DNA from: Nemertoderma westbladi
Taxonomy: Eukaryota; Xenacoelomorpha; Nemertodermatida; Nemertodermatidae
NCBI GenBank assembly: GCA_032718475.1
Contig: JAUCBJ010009013.1
Location: 1-54,668, forward strand
Length of the DNA: 54,668 nt
Direction: 5' to 3'
Shown: positions 1-10,884 of the stretch, one piece after another
Numbering within the stretch: position 1 is the first letter of the stretch
Layout of the letters: the number at the start of each line of letters is the position of its first letter
Translations under genes and position numbers: made by a program
Notes under the pieces: model-generated
What the model saw: the letters and a program-made list of their open reading frames with translations, nothing else
Database searches by the model: none
Told to the model about the DNA's origin: nothing

Positions 1-396
1 GAGTGAGTCTGTTAAAGAAGCAATTCCTAAAGAATGCGCCATATATGTGAATTATAATTAAGCCATATCGTTGTGAGTAGTTTAAGTCATAACTCTGTTT
101 ATATAGATAAAGCGCCACGTCCTAAAGGAACTGTTAATATTACCGAAGGTGAATAATATTGTCAGAGATTATATAATACTGTCAGTCGAATAATACATTA
201 AGCTTACATAGCAATAAAATTAAACCGTCGAACCCAATCTCCCGGGAATATCCAGCGGGTGAATGGTCGCGCACGGATTGGTTTCGACTAGTGTAGTGAA
301 TCAAATACTTGTCATAGACTAAAAACTGATTTAATATCTAGAAGACATCTTAATTTGGTGGGTTAAACTGCCAAAGGTCTGAAAGCGCGAACAATA
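1..396 (+). repeat. Dispersed repeat, copy A (cut by window edge)
   Basis: Nearly collinear with 20609-21002, with a few small indels and substitutions. Similarity stops sharply after the shared word GAAAGCGCGAACAATA, and the flanks are unrelated. The left end is outside the window, so full length is unknown. No coding potential is seen. It could be part of an LTR or of a non-autonomous element. Confidence 0.85.
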
Positions 397-996
397 GGCC
401 AGCCATAGCCTATGGTAATAAATTAGTTTAATGGGTGTGAGACATTGCATTATGAAATTTTTATCCACGAATGCGAAGTTGAAGAGGTGATGGATTCGAT
501 TTCTCAATATAATTACTTTTATTTGAAGTGTTATAAGTGGGTTAGTAGTTGGAAGTTTTATAATGGGAACTGTTTTGGACGTTGAAGCTCAATAAGGGGC
601 TTGCTAGTTCGAAGTTAGATATTGAGTAATTTCTTGGACATCAAAGCCGAAAAAGAGATCAATTTATTATTGAATTTATCAATTTGATTTATTTAGTATA
701 ATAGTTGTGACATGGTAATTTTGAGCAGATTTATTACATTTTTTAAATAGATGTTTCTTTTAATAGTGTACAATAAATCAACAGTGCATACAGCACTTAA
801 GGCCAACACCGTCACCAACCAACAAAATCTAAAAAGAATTTAGTAGATTAAGAGCCAGAGTTTGTTCATTCTTGTATCCTTCGAGACATTTATGATGTCG
901 GCCGAGGAAGACCTTCAAGTAGACTAGGAGAGTGAGTGGAAGGAGTCGATGTCGAGCAATGTGACAATGTGACAGCAATAAATAAATAAAATAAAT
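397..996. other. No gene recognised
   Basis: AT-rich sequence with many stops in all frames. Short imperfect direct repeats occur around 540-650 (GTTGAAG/TCGAAG-type words). Nothing else is seen. Confidence 0.5.
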
Positions 997-1230
997 CCGG
1001 TTATCAGTACCCGGTTACCAATTTTAGTACCCAGTTACGAATTTCAGTGCCCTGTTACTAATTCAGTACCCAGTTACTAATTTCAGTACCCGGGTTACTA
1101 ATTTCAAGACGCGGTTACTAATTTCACTATCCGGTTACTAATTTCAGTACCTGGTAAGTTACTATTTTCATTCCCAGTTACTAATTTTAGTATCCAGTTA
1201 CTAATTTTAGTACCTAGTTACTAATTTTAG
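997..1230. repeat. 20-bp minisatellite
   Basis: About 11-12 imperfect copies of a unit close to AGTACCCAGTTACTAATTTC. The period is 20 bp, with a few 1-6 bp indels. Copies diverge from one another, so the array is not recent. Confidence 0.9.
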
Positions 1231-2492
1231 TTTTTAATTTGACCCATTTGGTGAGTGGAATATCTGTGGGTGTTAGCGCTTTTAGTAAATTATGTTCTTT
1301 CACTCTCAATTTTCATATATTTTGACTCTTTTCTGTTACTTAATAAACCATGCAAAATTGAAGGCAAGATGTCTGGTCTGATACAATAAACGGGATTGCG
1401 CTAGTGTACCTATCAACAAGGGCCGCTCACTGTATCTGTTTCTTTGCCCTTTTTCCCTTCGATGCATAGATTTGCTCTATATTTCACTTAGTTCAATACG
1501 GTATTTGATTATCTATTGTATTTGACTGAGACACTATACCAGGAGGGTGTGACAACACAGTATAACAAGCAAATGACTGACTAATTAATTCTGTAAGAAC
1601 TCAAGTCTGGTGATTGTGTTTCCCTTTAGGGGAAACGTATAGAGACAAGTCTTCGGGTCTAATTATATTGATATCGCTACAGTATTCAATTTGTGACAAC
1701 TCTCAATCGTGATGCAATTAATAATGAGAGCTTTGCTTACATTAATGGTCTGAAATATCGCCATATATTAATTATTTAGTAAGTCAGAGATATAACAGCA
1801 CACAAATCTGATACAATTGTCCATATTATCACTGATACTTAGTTACAGCAACCCACCTGTTGTGGCGCGTGTAAAACCTCCTTGATTACATAATATCAGC
1901 GATATATTAAGCAAATAATAAAGATAAATTGAATAAACCAGTAGAATATACAATGTAGCAATGAATAATTATAATTCAATTATTAACTCTTTAATTTTAG
2001 ACCTTAGGCCTGTAATAACCACCAGTCAGTTAAACCTGACCGGGGAATAAAGCCTCTGCATGGGCAGTGCGACTTCTTCTGTCAAACAATACCAAAAAGA
2101 GAGAATAAAATCAATCATAGCACAACCGCACTTATATACTAGCTTTATCAGGAAGGAGCATAGCCAATAAGCGTCACGTATTCCATTTGAGGCTTAGTAG
2201 GCCATACAACAGAAATTAGATCGAATATAGGTGTAATAGCACAAGATGGCGTAAGAACCTTAACTAAAGAATAATTTGTAAGAAACAAATCAATATGATA
2301 CCGTAACTGGTCCTTTATCACTAAATATACAGTATTTTGGGTAAATTGGTAAAATAAGTAATTTTAAAGGCAGGATTTATACCTGCAGCAACACCGCTTC
2401 CATTCATTTAGCTACCAGGGTGTTAAAGTCAATACAGAAGTTCAAATTTGTACATAAAAATAACCTAATAATTAAATAATTCAGTTATCTAT
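1231..2492. other. No gene recognised
   Basis: AT-rich non-coding sequence. The segment at about 1272-1330 (TGTTAGCGCTTTTAGTAAAT and following) resembles 12998-13060, so it is probably another old dispersed repeat. Confidence 0.45.
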
Positions 2493-2714
2493 CTCAATTT
2501 CTATATCAATCTCTATTTACTTTGATCTACGAATTGTTCTACGAATTTTATCAACTCAACTGCAATATTTGCATTCTTCTATAAATATTATTTTTTCGAT
2601 ATACTCAATTTCTACATCAATCTGTATTATCTTTGATCTACGAATTGTTCTATTAACTTTATAACCTCAACTGCAATTTGATTTATTATTTCTTTTTTCA
2701 CTCTCCACTCTTTC
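2493..2714. repeat. Tandem duplication of ~111 bp upstream of a broken gene
   Basis: Two diverged copies (2493-2603 and 2604-2714), each starting CTCAATTTCTA and containing CTTTGATCTACGAATTGTTC. The second copy ends about 10 bases before the ATG at 2724, so it forms the leader of the finger/recombinase/SET pseudogene. Confidence 0.75.
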
Positions 2715-2723
2715 TTATCTAAT

Positions 2724-3062
2724 ATGTCTTATTCTGATTCTGATGATTCTGCCCCAACTGGCACTGGACCCTCCAAAGTAATTCCTTCGAAACCAATCCG
2801 CTATATAATCGACTGCACTATCTGCGATCCCCCTAGGCTACAGAAGTACCTCTCTACACATCTTCAGAAAGTTCATAATTTAAGTAAGGAAGAATCCAAA
2901 CTACGAATGCAAGAATTTAAAGAAGCATGGTCCCAATCTAAATCTACAAAGGTCATCAATAATCTAGAAGATTATATTTATACAGTAGTTAGGCAAATTA
3001 TGGTTTCAAACAATGTTGGGGAGGGGGCTGAGTATTGTCTGATTGGGATATTTTATGGCTAG
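2724..3062 (+). pseudogene. Fragment 1: acidic N terminus and C2H2-like finger
   Basis: 112 codons from a true ATG. The N terminus is Ser/Asp-rich. Residues about 31-51 have CxxC, then a 12-residue spacer, then HxxxxH (CTIC ... STHLQKVH), a C2H2-like finger suited to nucleic-acid binding. A charged helix-prone stretch follows. The frame ends at a stop next to unrelated residues, probably a mutation inside a once longer ORF. Confidence 0.6.
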
Positions 3063-3090
3063 GTAAAAAAGTTGAGAAGATTGAGAAGAG

Positions 3091-3691
3091 GTGGTAGGGA
3101 AGTGTGTCACAACTGGCTATGACTGGGGTGCGCAATCAGTTAAGGGCAAGCTTGCTATACATGATTTTGACCTAAGGTTTGATCCGACCCATGTACAGGT
3201 TCTCCAGAAATGGAAGGACTCCATGGCGGCAGATCAACGTAACAGTCAAAAATATGTCAAGCAAAACCTTAACACGGTTGCTACTATTGCATTCCAGTTT
3301 CAGAGGTGGTTGGGCACTACTGATCAGGGTTTTGTAGAACTGTCAGTCTGTGACCTTGGGCAGTTGAAGTTGGTGATGAGAGCATGAGATATGTGGCATA
3401 AAGGGTGAAAGTTTAGATGGCCACCTGAAGTGCCTACTGAGGTTCTTTCAGTTCAGATCTGGATCAACTGGTGCAGATGAAATATCATCTCACCTACGAT
3501 CCAAGATCTCCTTGGTCAGAGAGGCTATCAAGAGCTTCCACAAAAATATCACCCTTTGGTCATCCCTAGAGAGACAGAAGGCGCTAAACTCAATGATTGA
3601 GTTTCATGATAAGACTCCAGCAGATGCCCTGTTTCTTGTGAAGGATGAGAAAATCCTTCATTCTGTGATTGAGGCCCAGAGGATCACATAG
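3091..3691 (+). pseudogene. Fragment 2: recombinase core-binding-like helical region
   Basis: Two adjoining frames. The first includes YVKQNLNTVATIAFQFQRWL. The second, about 3430-3690, includes LKCLLRFFQFRSGS and LWSSLERQKALNSMIEFHDK and ends at a TAG near 3691. The arrangement parallels the other paralogue, which has LKNLKKYMKFR followed by a similar pair of helices. The four-helix character and position before the catalytic region suggest the SAM-like core-binding domain of tyrosine recombinases. That is an inference from pattern. Confidence 0.55.
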
Positions 3692-3735
3692 GGTGGATTG
3701 ATTGCATATTATATTCGTTCTATGTTCGGTACCTC

Positions 3736-4430
3736 ATGGCCATTATCATAGTTGGGGAGCACCAACGCCCTAGTGTTGCTGGAAAGATGAAGATGGTGGA
3801 ATTCCGTCGGGCATATAAGCCGCCCTTTGTGTCAGAATCAAGGCAGCACTTGATTTTGGTTGCTGACCATAAGACAAAAGCAACAAATAATGCTGCAGTT
3901 GTCCTCCCGCTACAGGATGATTCAACATTATTGCGATGTGATTAGACCGCGCATGCTAAAGCAAGCGGGTGTCTCACATAGCAACTATGTGTTCATCAAT
4001 GGTAGAGGGAGGTTTTATGGGGTCTCTCCCTCTCAGGAGATTGAGCGGATTCATGAAAGCCTCCATCTCGAGTTTAAGCCTTGTGCTACTCAGATCTGGA
4101 AGATAGTTGAGACTGCTGCCTCTAAGCTATCTTGCCAAGAAACTCGAGATAAGCTGGCATCTTATCTGTCACTATGTGGTTACGAGAGATCATAATTACA
4201 TATTCGACACAACTAAGAGCTTTGATGGTCATGAATCTATTAAATTGCTGGCACAAGGCAACCAGCCAGAGCTCATTTCAGAGATCTTTGATGGCTACCA
4301 GAATTTCCACCATATTATGGATGGGGTAACTCTTTTACTTGTGGAAGAGGAAGCTGTATATACCAAAGTAGGAACTTCTGGAACTACAAGTCCAAAGACT
4401 GCATCTTCTTCCAAATGACAGTGGACCAGT
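3736..4430 (+). pseudogene. Fragment 3: tyrosine-recombinase-like catalytic region
   Basis: Three overlapping frames. The first has HQRPSVAGKMKMVEFRRA (candidate Arg I) and VADHKTKATN (candidate beta-hairpin Lys). The next has CDVIRPRML, YVFINGRGRF and QIWKIVETAA, where the family's HxxR-type box should be. The last has SHYVVTRDHNYIFDTTKSF, a candidate His and Tyr. In this copy the position matching the box arginine reads Trp-Lys, so activity is doubtful even before the frameshifts. The assignment rests on the order R-K-box-Y and on the paralogue, not on a search. Confidence 0.55.
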
Positions 4431-4666
4431 CCATTGAAAGGAAAGGATGCAGTAATTCAGCTTAAAGAGGCCAAAGAGCAACTTCTGGCCATATACTCTC
4501 CAACACACAGTGTAAAGATTACCCCAGATGATGGAATGCTGCGGGATGCCCTTCTGCACTCTGGTTTAGAGTGCAGTCGCTCTCTCATAAAAATCTAAGA
4601 ACATACTGGGGGCATCGGCAGACCATCGAAAGGCAACACTATATATACAAAGTGTATAAAAGAGGT

Positions 4667-5073
4667 CAGCACTCATTAGGACACCTCAAAGTCGAGACAC
4701 ATCCCTCTGAAGTTTTTGGTCAGTGTCTTATAACTACCAAATCCTTCATATGTAGTGATGTGATCTGCGACTACAATGGGGAACTAATCCCAACAACCAA
4801 GTCTGTATATACAGAGAAACAAAAAAAAATGAGGAATTAGACAATTGCTACAATTTCTTCTTCCAACACCAGCACTCATTAGGACACCTCAAAGTCGAGA
4901 CACATCCCTCTGAAGTTTTTGGTCAATGTCTTATAACTACCAAATCCTTCATATGTGGTGATGTGATCTGCGACTACAATGGGGAACTAATCCCGACAAC
5001 CAAGTCTGTATATACAGAGAAACAAAAAAAAAATGAGGAATTAGACAATTGCTACAATTTCTTCTTCCAACAC
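4667..5073 (+). repeat. 203-bp tandem duplication inside the SET region
   Basis: Copy 1 is 4667-4869 and copy 2 is 4870-5073. They differ at a handful of bases and by one A in an A-run. High identity compared with the decayed host gene shows that the duplication came late. Confidence 0.95.
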
Positions 5074-5295
5074 AGATCACAATATTATTATATTAACCCC
5101 CAAGATGTATCTTCCTTTGGCAAGTTCATTATGCATTCCAAGGATGGCAATGTACGGCCAAAGCAAGAAATACATCTTGGAAAGGTTTGTATTATATTTT
5201 ATGCGATCAAGAACATAAAGGTTGGAGAAATTCTGGCATATGATTATAATGATAGGAGATCTTGCTCCACAGTTGCAGATTTCTGCAATGCTTGA
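4667..5295 (+). pseudogene. Fragment 4: KMT5A-like SET domain, internally duplicated
   Basis: The reading covers VFGQCLITTKSF, DVICDYNGELI, CYNFFFQH, FGKFIMHSKDGNVRPK and GEILAYDYNDRRSC, which matches the SET fold order of the H4K20 methyltransferase KMT5A. The usual Asn-His-Ser of the cofactor site is Met-His-Ser here. The first 203 bp are present twice in tandem, and 203 is not a multiple of three, so the duplication breaks the frame. The last ORF runs about 4963-5295 and ends with a stop after DFCNA. Confidence 0.75.
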
Positions 5296-6352
5296 TTTGC
5301 AACTATGTAACGTTACAGCTGTTGTTCCTGGGCTCCACGTCAGTTGGCCCCCTGGCTGATGAGTCTCTACTCAGGCATCTTGCGTGAATGCCAGAATACA
5401 GAAATGAAATATAATTACATAATTCAGAAGTTTATTTAGTTTTGATGTATATGGCCTAGTATGCTACAGAACAGATAAGCGAACTCTGAATGACTGCATG
5501 AAGACTGATAATAATATTGTAATTCTGAAGACTGAAACTATGAAAAACGACACTGAACTAATACCTTGGGCTTATATACTACTACTACTACTAGGTCGAG
5601 CGAACTCGGCTTATATAGTAATCGAATAATGTCGTCATTGCTGGAAGTGATGACACCAAATTTTCCTAGCAACAAAATATAAACGATAAACTATTGGTCC
5701 AGCAAATATATTGTATACAGCAGCAGTAAATTTAAATTTCAGTAAATGTATTCAACAGAATAAATGCAAATGAATTAATTTACGTTTAGGGCAAATATAA
5801 AATTGTTACGACTTGCCACAAATTGATATAAAATATAATAATCCTAATCAAGTGGCTCATCCAGAGTGGCTAAGATAAAGGAGTCTTTCTGGGGGATCAC
5901 CATTCTCCTACTTACTGTAGATCACTATGGTTTGTATCCACAAAGTACCTTTTCCTTATATTCTCTATTGTTTGAATTCGCTCAGATTATTCTTCACGTA
6001 GATCAATGTATGAAACAGAAGGAAAATCTGTAGATAAATGACCATTGGAGAACAATATATCATCAATTGCTGCAATGGTATTTTTGAGATATTTCTAAAA
6101 TTGTCTGGCGCCAAAAGAATAAGTTTGCAGTTGTTCTTCTACATAGTGCCTACTAATGAGGTTGGCTTCTTCCCTTGTTGAAATCAGCAACCATCCCAGC
6201 ATTCTGGAATGCTATAGGGAAGGAAGCAACTTCCATAACATCCCACTCAGTTACAAACCTCCCGAGCGTTAAAACCAAATGATAAAGAAACTTTGTCCGA
6301 TGATGGGGAGCGACGGATGATTTTACGGCAATTTCCTCCTTACAATTTGGGG
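5296..6352. other. No gene; one short shared word
   Basis: AT-rich downstream flank of the SET pseudogene. It holds the 33-base element at 5577-5609 that recurs at 13589-13618. Otherwise all frames are closed. Confidence 0.5.
5577..5609 (+). repeat. TAC-repeat plus GGTCGAGCGAACTCGG element, copy 1
   Basis: (TAC)n followed by TAGGTCGAGCGAACTCGG. The core can fold as CGAG-CGAA-CTCG, a 4-bp stem with a 4-base loop. Copy 2 is at 13589-13618 in the same orientation with unrelated flanks. Confidence 0.7.
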
Positions 6353-6368
6353 CCCCCCCCCCCCCCCC
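6353..6368. repeat. 16-base C run
   Basis: Homopolymer directly before the left arm of the perfect inverted repeat. Other long C/G runs lie at 18859, 33381 and 38219. Confidence 0.95.
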
Positions 6369-6369
6369 A

Positions 6370-6482
6370 ATATGTTAGGATATGTTTCAAAAATTCGTAT
6401 TTTTGGTCAGAAAATGCGCTACCCCCCCGGTAGCGCATTTTCTGACCAAAAATACGAATTTTTGAAACATATCCTAACATAT
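6370..6482. repeat. Perfect inverted repeat, 54-bp arms, 5-base loop
   Basis: The left arm 6370-6423 and right arm 6429-6482 are exact reverse complements as I read them. The loop is CCCCC at 6424-6428. The arms start ATATGTTAGGATATG and end GCGCTACC. Either strand or a transcript would form a very stable hairpin. It could be a recent MITE-like fold-back element, an aborted duplication or an assembly fold-back. Confidence 0.95.
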
Positions 6483-7230
6483 CCTATCTAATGCAGAATT
6501 TCATGCTGAATCCAAATATAGAAACCGTTTTCCCATATCTTGCTTAGTTTTCGAGATAGCTGGGATAGAAGATACTGGCTCCGATATATCGCGATATCAG
6601 TAAAGGCGATGAAGTTTGGGGTTTGCATTCAATTTCTGCAAATTTATGTGCCCAGTGGTGCCAATTGGATATCTCCACGAGAAAGAGCACAACAAAATTT
6701 TAATTGAGAAGGTATTTTTTTATGATTATTGGACCTACTTGTCAGTTTATAAGACCACTTCAAGTCTCCGGAATGAAGATGGGACTCGAATAAGCGACTC
6801 TGCGGTCTTTGCGGGATTACACGGGATTACACTTTCGGGACATCTAGTTTGGGCGCGGAGAAGTCGATGTCGCCCAGGTACCGGTACTGCTCGATCTCGC
6901 TCTTCGTAGGTCACCTGGCGTTAATGTTGATCGATTCTATTCACTGGGGAACACAATTTTTGTTGAGTTAGATCTGACAGTTGTTTTTAACTAATTTTGG
7001 GCTGCTGAATCCAAAAATGATATCAGTTTTTCTCTACCACTTTTTGAACTATAGGATCATTCGCTTTATTTTAAATATCAGAAAAACTCTGCGGTTAAAA
7101 GATACATAAAATATAATGTTTTTGACTATTGCATAGATAGAGATCAAAGACATTGCATTACAACGTTTAGAAATTAGGTAATAGCCACATTAAGGTTATT
7201 ATAGGGATATATGGCTACTGAAAGTATGTT
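6483..7230. other. No gene recognised
   Basis: A 97-codon open stretch at 6616-6909 has no recognisable domain and looks incidental. The rest is AT-rich. Confidence 0.4.
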
Positions 7231-8047
7231 TTAAGGTAAAAATTTACGCTTATAGCTTTTCCTTGAGTGTTCAATCCTTGGACAATCGCGCTTGATGCTC
7301 CAGCAATAGTCCGCCATCATATGTACATCCCACCTACCCTGATAACGCTCTTCCATGACCTTCAAATCTTGGTGAAATCGTTCACCCTGCTCATCACTGA
7401 CAGCACCAAGATTTTCCGGGAAGCTATCAAGGTGACTATGAAGAAAGTTCAGTTTTATGCTCATGTTGCAACCGAGTGCTTTGTAGCTATCCAATAGTTT
7501 CTGGACAATTTTAGCGTAATTCTTTGCTCTTGTATTTCAAAGAAAGTTCTTTATGACATCTTTGAATGATAACCAAGCTTTTTCCTCCAGTTGCGACATG
7601 GTCCCGATGAAATGTTCATCCCTGGTGAGCTGCCGAATCTGTGAACCGTCAAAGACACCGACCAGCCTTGATCTTTTCAATGGACAGCCCAGGAAATACC
7701 AAGGTGAGATACTTGAAACAGTCGCCTTCAGTTGGTAGTGCTTTGACGAATTGCTTTATGAGACCCAGTTTTATGTGCAGAGGTGGGAATATTATTTTAC
7801 TCCTGTCAACAAGTGGGTCATATAGAATATTGGGATCTCCAGATTTGAGGTCAGATCTTGGAGGCCAATAGGAAATACTGGAAATATCGAGCGACTCGTC
7901 CGTTAATTTAGGATCTTCGGGTTCAGAACAAAGGTTTGCTGTTTCAGCTCGAAGAAGCAGTTCTCCTCGCGATCCAGAGGTGGAAAGATTCCGATTGCTC
8001 AACAAAAGTTTTAGTCGCTTGGTGTTCATCTTTTTAAGTTTATCCAT
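7231..8047 (-). pseudogene. Broken SAP-like domain gene of a widespread invertebrate family
   Basis: Read on the minus strand from an ATG at 8047 (MDKLKK). Residues about 8-32 resemble a SAP DNA-binding motif (LKLLLSNRNLSTSGSRGELL). A conserved block follows (DPLVDRSKIIFPPLHIKLGL, FVKALPTEGDCFKYL, FPGLSIEKIKAG), then FDGSQIRQL, and a C-terminal block with FLHSHLDSFPENLGAVSDEQ, GERFHQDL and ADYCWSIKRD. I associate this architecture with uncharacterised, repetitive single-exon genes of arthropods and other invertebrates; function is unknown. Two lesions are visible: a GGTC-type 4-base duplication shifting the frame near 7650, and an in-frame TGA near 7535 (FL*NTRAKNYAKI). Otherwise the frame is well kept, so inactivation looks recent. 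Confidence 0.75.
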
Positions 8048-8395
8048 TTTATTGAATCCCAAACCCGGTACGACGAGTCTTGTGTACGACGATATGGTAA
8101 GTAAAATGACAGTACAGTACCGGTAGACCGTTATTAAAACTGCAGCTACCGTATAGCACCAATGTGCCGGTGCTGCAGGGTACAGTACCACTAAAATCAA
8201 TGAAGGTAGTTAAAATAAATAAAAGGTAAAACTACAAAATGCTACGACCGGTTCCTGGACCGCGAACGGGTACAGGCTCGTACGGTAAAATGAGTCAGTC
8301 TGACTGCGTCGGTTTCAGCATTTGTCAATGCAGATACAAATCAAGATACCAATCAACGTAAGGTTTCAGTCAATTAGAGTTAATTAGAGTTAAAG
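8048..8395. other. No gene; spacer before the large minisatellite
   Basis: Contains several CCGGT/CGGTA words and GAGTTAATTAGAGTTAA direct repeats just before the array. A minus-strand open frame continues from the SAP gene to 8200, but its residues look non-coding. Confidence 0.4.
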
Positions 8396-10884
8396 AATAA
8401 CCGCGGACCTCCATATCAACTCTCTAATAACCGCGGACCCCCATATCAACTATCTAATAACCGCGGATACCCACCCATATCAACTCTCTAATAACCGCGT
8501 ACCCCCATATCAACTCTCTAATAACCGCGGACCCCATATCAACTCTCTAATAACCGCGGACCCCCACCCCATATCAACTCTAATAACCGCAGACCCCCAC
8601 CCATATCAACTCTCTAATAACCGCGGACCCCCACCCATATCAACTCTCTAATAACCGCGGAACCCATATCAACTCTCTAAAAACCGCGGACCCCCATATC
8701 AACTCTCTAATAAACGCGGACCCCCACCCATATCAACTCTCTAATAACCGCGGACACCCACCGTCATGCCCCACCCCATATCAACTCTCTAATAACCGTG
8801 GACCCCTATATCAACTCTCTAATAACCGCGGACCCCCATATCAACTCTCTAATAACCGCGGACCCCCACCCCATATCAATTCTCTAATAACCGCGGACCC
8901 CCATATCAACTCTCTAATAACCGCGGAACCCCACCCATATCAACTCTCTAATAATCGCAGACCCCCATATCAACTCTCTAATAACCGCGGACCCCCACCA
9001 CATATCAACTCTCTAATAACCGCGGACCCCCACCCATATCAACTCTCTAATAACCGTGGACCCCCATATCAACTATCTAATAACCGCGGACCCCCACCCA
9101 TATCAACTCTCTAATAACCGCGGACCCCCACCCATATCAACTCTCTAATAACCGCGGACCCCAACCCATATCAACTCTCTAATAACCGCGGACCCCAACC
9201 CATATCAACTCTCTAATAACCGCGGACCCCACCCATATCAACTCTCTAATAACCGCGGACCCCCATATCAACTCTCTAATATGCACGGACCCCCACCCAT
9301 ATCAACTCTCTAATAACCGCGGACCCCCACCCATATCAATTCTCTAATAACCGCGGACCCCCATATCAACTCTCTAATAACCGCTGACCCCAACCCATAT
9401 CTACTCTCTAATAACCGCGGACCCCCACCCATATCAACTCTCTAATAACCGCGGACCCCCATAACAACTCTCTAATAACCGCGGATCCCCATATCAACTC
9501 TCTAATAACCGCGGACACCCACCCATATCAACTCTCTAATAACCGCGGACCCCCATATCAACTCTCTAATAACCGCGGACACCCACCCATATCAACTCTC
9601 TAATAACCGCGGACCCCCACCCATATCAACTCTAATAACCGCGGACCCCCACCCATATCAACTCTCTAATAACCGCGGACCCCCATATCAACTCTCTAAT
9701 AACCGCGGACCCCAACCCATATCAACTCTCTAATAACCGCGGACCCCCACCCATATCAACTCTCTAATAACCGTGGACCCCCATATCAACTCTCTAATAA
9801 CCGCGGATCCCAACCCATATCAAATCTCTAAAAACCGCGGACCCCCACCCATATCAACTATATAATAACCGCGGACCCCCACCCATATCAACTCTCTAAT
9901 AACCGCGGACCCCCACCCATATCAACTCTCTAATAACCGCGGACCCCCATATCAACTCTCTAATAACCGCGGATCCCAACCCATATCAACTCTCTAATAA
10001 CCGCGGACCCCCACCCATATCAACCATCTAATACCCGCGGACCCCCATATCAACTCTCTAATAACCGCGGACCCCCATATCAACTCTCTAATAACCGCGG
10101 ATCCCCATATCAACTCTCTAACTAACCGCGGACCCCCACCCATATCAACTCTCTAATAACCGTGGACCCCCATATCAATCTCTAATAACCGCGGACCCCC
10201 ATATCATCTCTCTAATAACCGCGGACCCCCATATCAACTCTCTAATAACCGCGGACCCCGCCCATATCAAATCTCTAAAAACCGCGGACCCCCACCCATA
10301 TCAACTCTCTAATAACCGCGGACCCCCACCCATATCAACTCTCTAATAACCGCGGACCCCCATATCAACTATCTATTAACCGCGGACCCCAACCCATATC
10401 AACTCTCTAATAACCGCGGACCCCCACCCATATCAACTCTCTAATAACCGCGGACCTCCATATCAACTCTAATAACCGCGGACCCCAATATCAAATATCT
10501 AATAACCGCGGACCCCCACCCATATCAACTCTCTAATAACCGCGGACCCCCATATCAACTCTCTAATAACCGCGGATCCCAACCCATATCAAATCTCTAA
10601 TAACCGCGGACCCCCATATCAACTCTCTAATAACCGCGGATCCCCATATCAACTCTCTAACTAACAGCGGACCCCCACCCATATCAACTCTCTAATAACC
10701 GTGGACCCCCATATCAATCTCTAATAACCGCGGACCCCCATATCATCTCTCTAATAACCGCGGACCCCCATATCAACTCTCTAATAACCGCGGACCCCCG
10801 CCCATATCAAATCTCTAAAAACCGCGGACCCCCATATCAACTCTCTAATAAACGCGGACCCCCACCCATATCAACTCTCTAATA
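8396..10884. repeat. Large minisatellite, 30/34-bp units, about 75-80 copies
   Basis: The unit is close to AACTCTCTAATAACCGCGGA plus CCCCCATATC (30 bp) or the same with ACCC inserted (34 bp). Each unit carries the palindrome CCGCGG and hence CpGs. Long and short units are interspersed. Variant units (CTAACTAAC, CCGTGGA, ATCATCTCTC) occur in the same order at 10085-10295 and 10624-10835, with a shift of 539 bases, so at least one higher-order duplication has happened. No open reading frame crosses it. Confidence 0.95.

Larger units (their letters stand above)
2724..5295 (+). pseudogene. Broken C2H2-like finger / tyrosine-recombinase-like / SET domain gene
   Basis: Consecutive plus-strand fragments read as one decayed gene. 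In order they are a C2H2-like finger (2724-3062), a helical segment like a recombinase core-binding domain (3091-3691), a recombinase-like catalytic region (3736-4430), a hydrophilic linker (4430-4600) and a SET domain close to histone H4K20 methyltransferase KMT5A (4667-5295). At least five stops or frameshifts separate the pieces, including in-frame stops near 3060 and 3691, and a 203-bp tandem duplication disrupts the SET part. The recombinase part is homologous to the minus-strand gene at 17808-19510. From memory, animal genes exist that join such a recombinase-like region to a KMT5A-like SET domain; a mobile origin is inference. No product is expected from this copy. Confidence 0.75.

Noticed and set aside
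200-260. RNA polymerase III B box on the minus strand of the dispersed repeat (GGGTTCGACGG)
   Set aside because: No A box at a suitable distance, and the match is partial.
5340-5400. CTGATGAG near 5357, the first core box of a hammerhead ribozyme
   Set aside because: No CGAAAC box follows a plausible stem II, and no cleavage-site stem was found.
8396-10884. CRISPR-like array
   Set aside because: Units are contiguous with no unique spacers, and the DNA is eukaryotic. It is a minisatellite.
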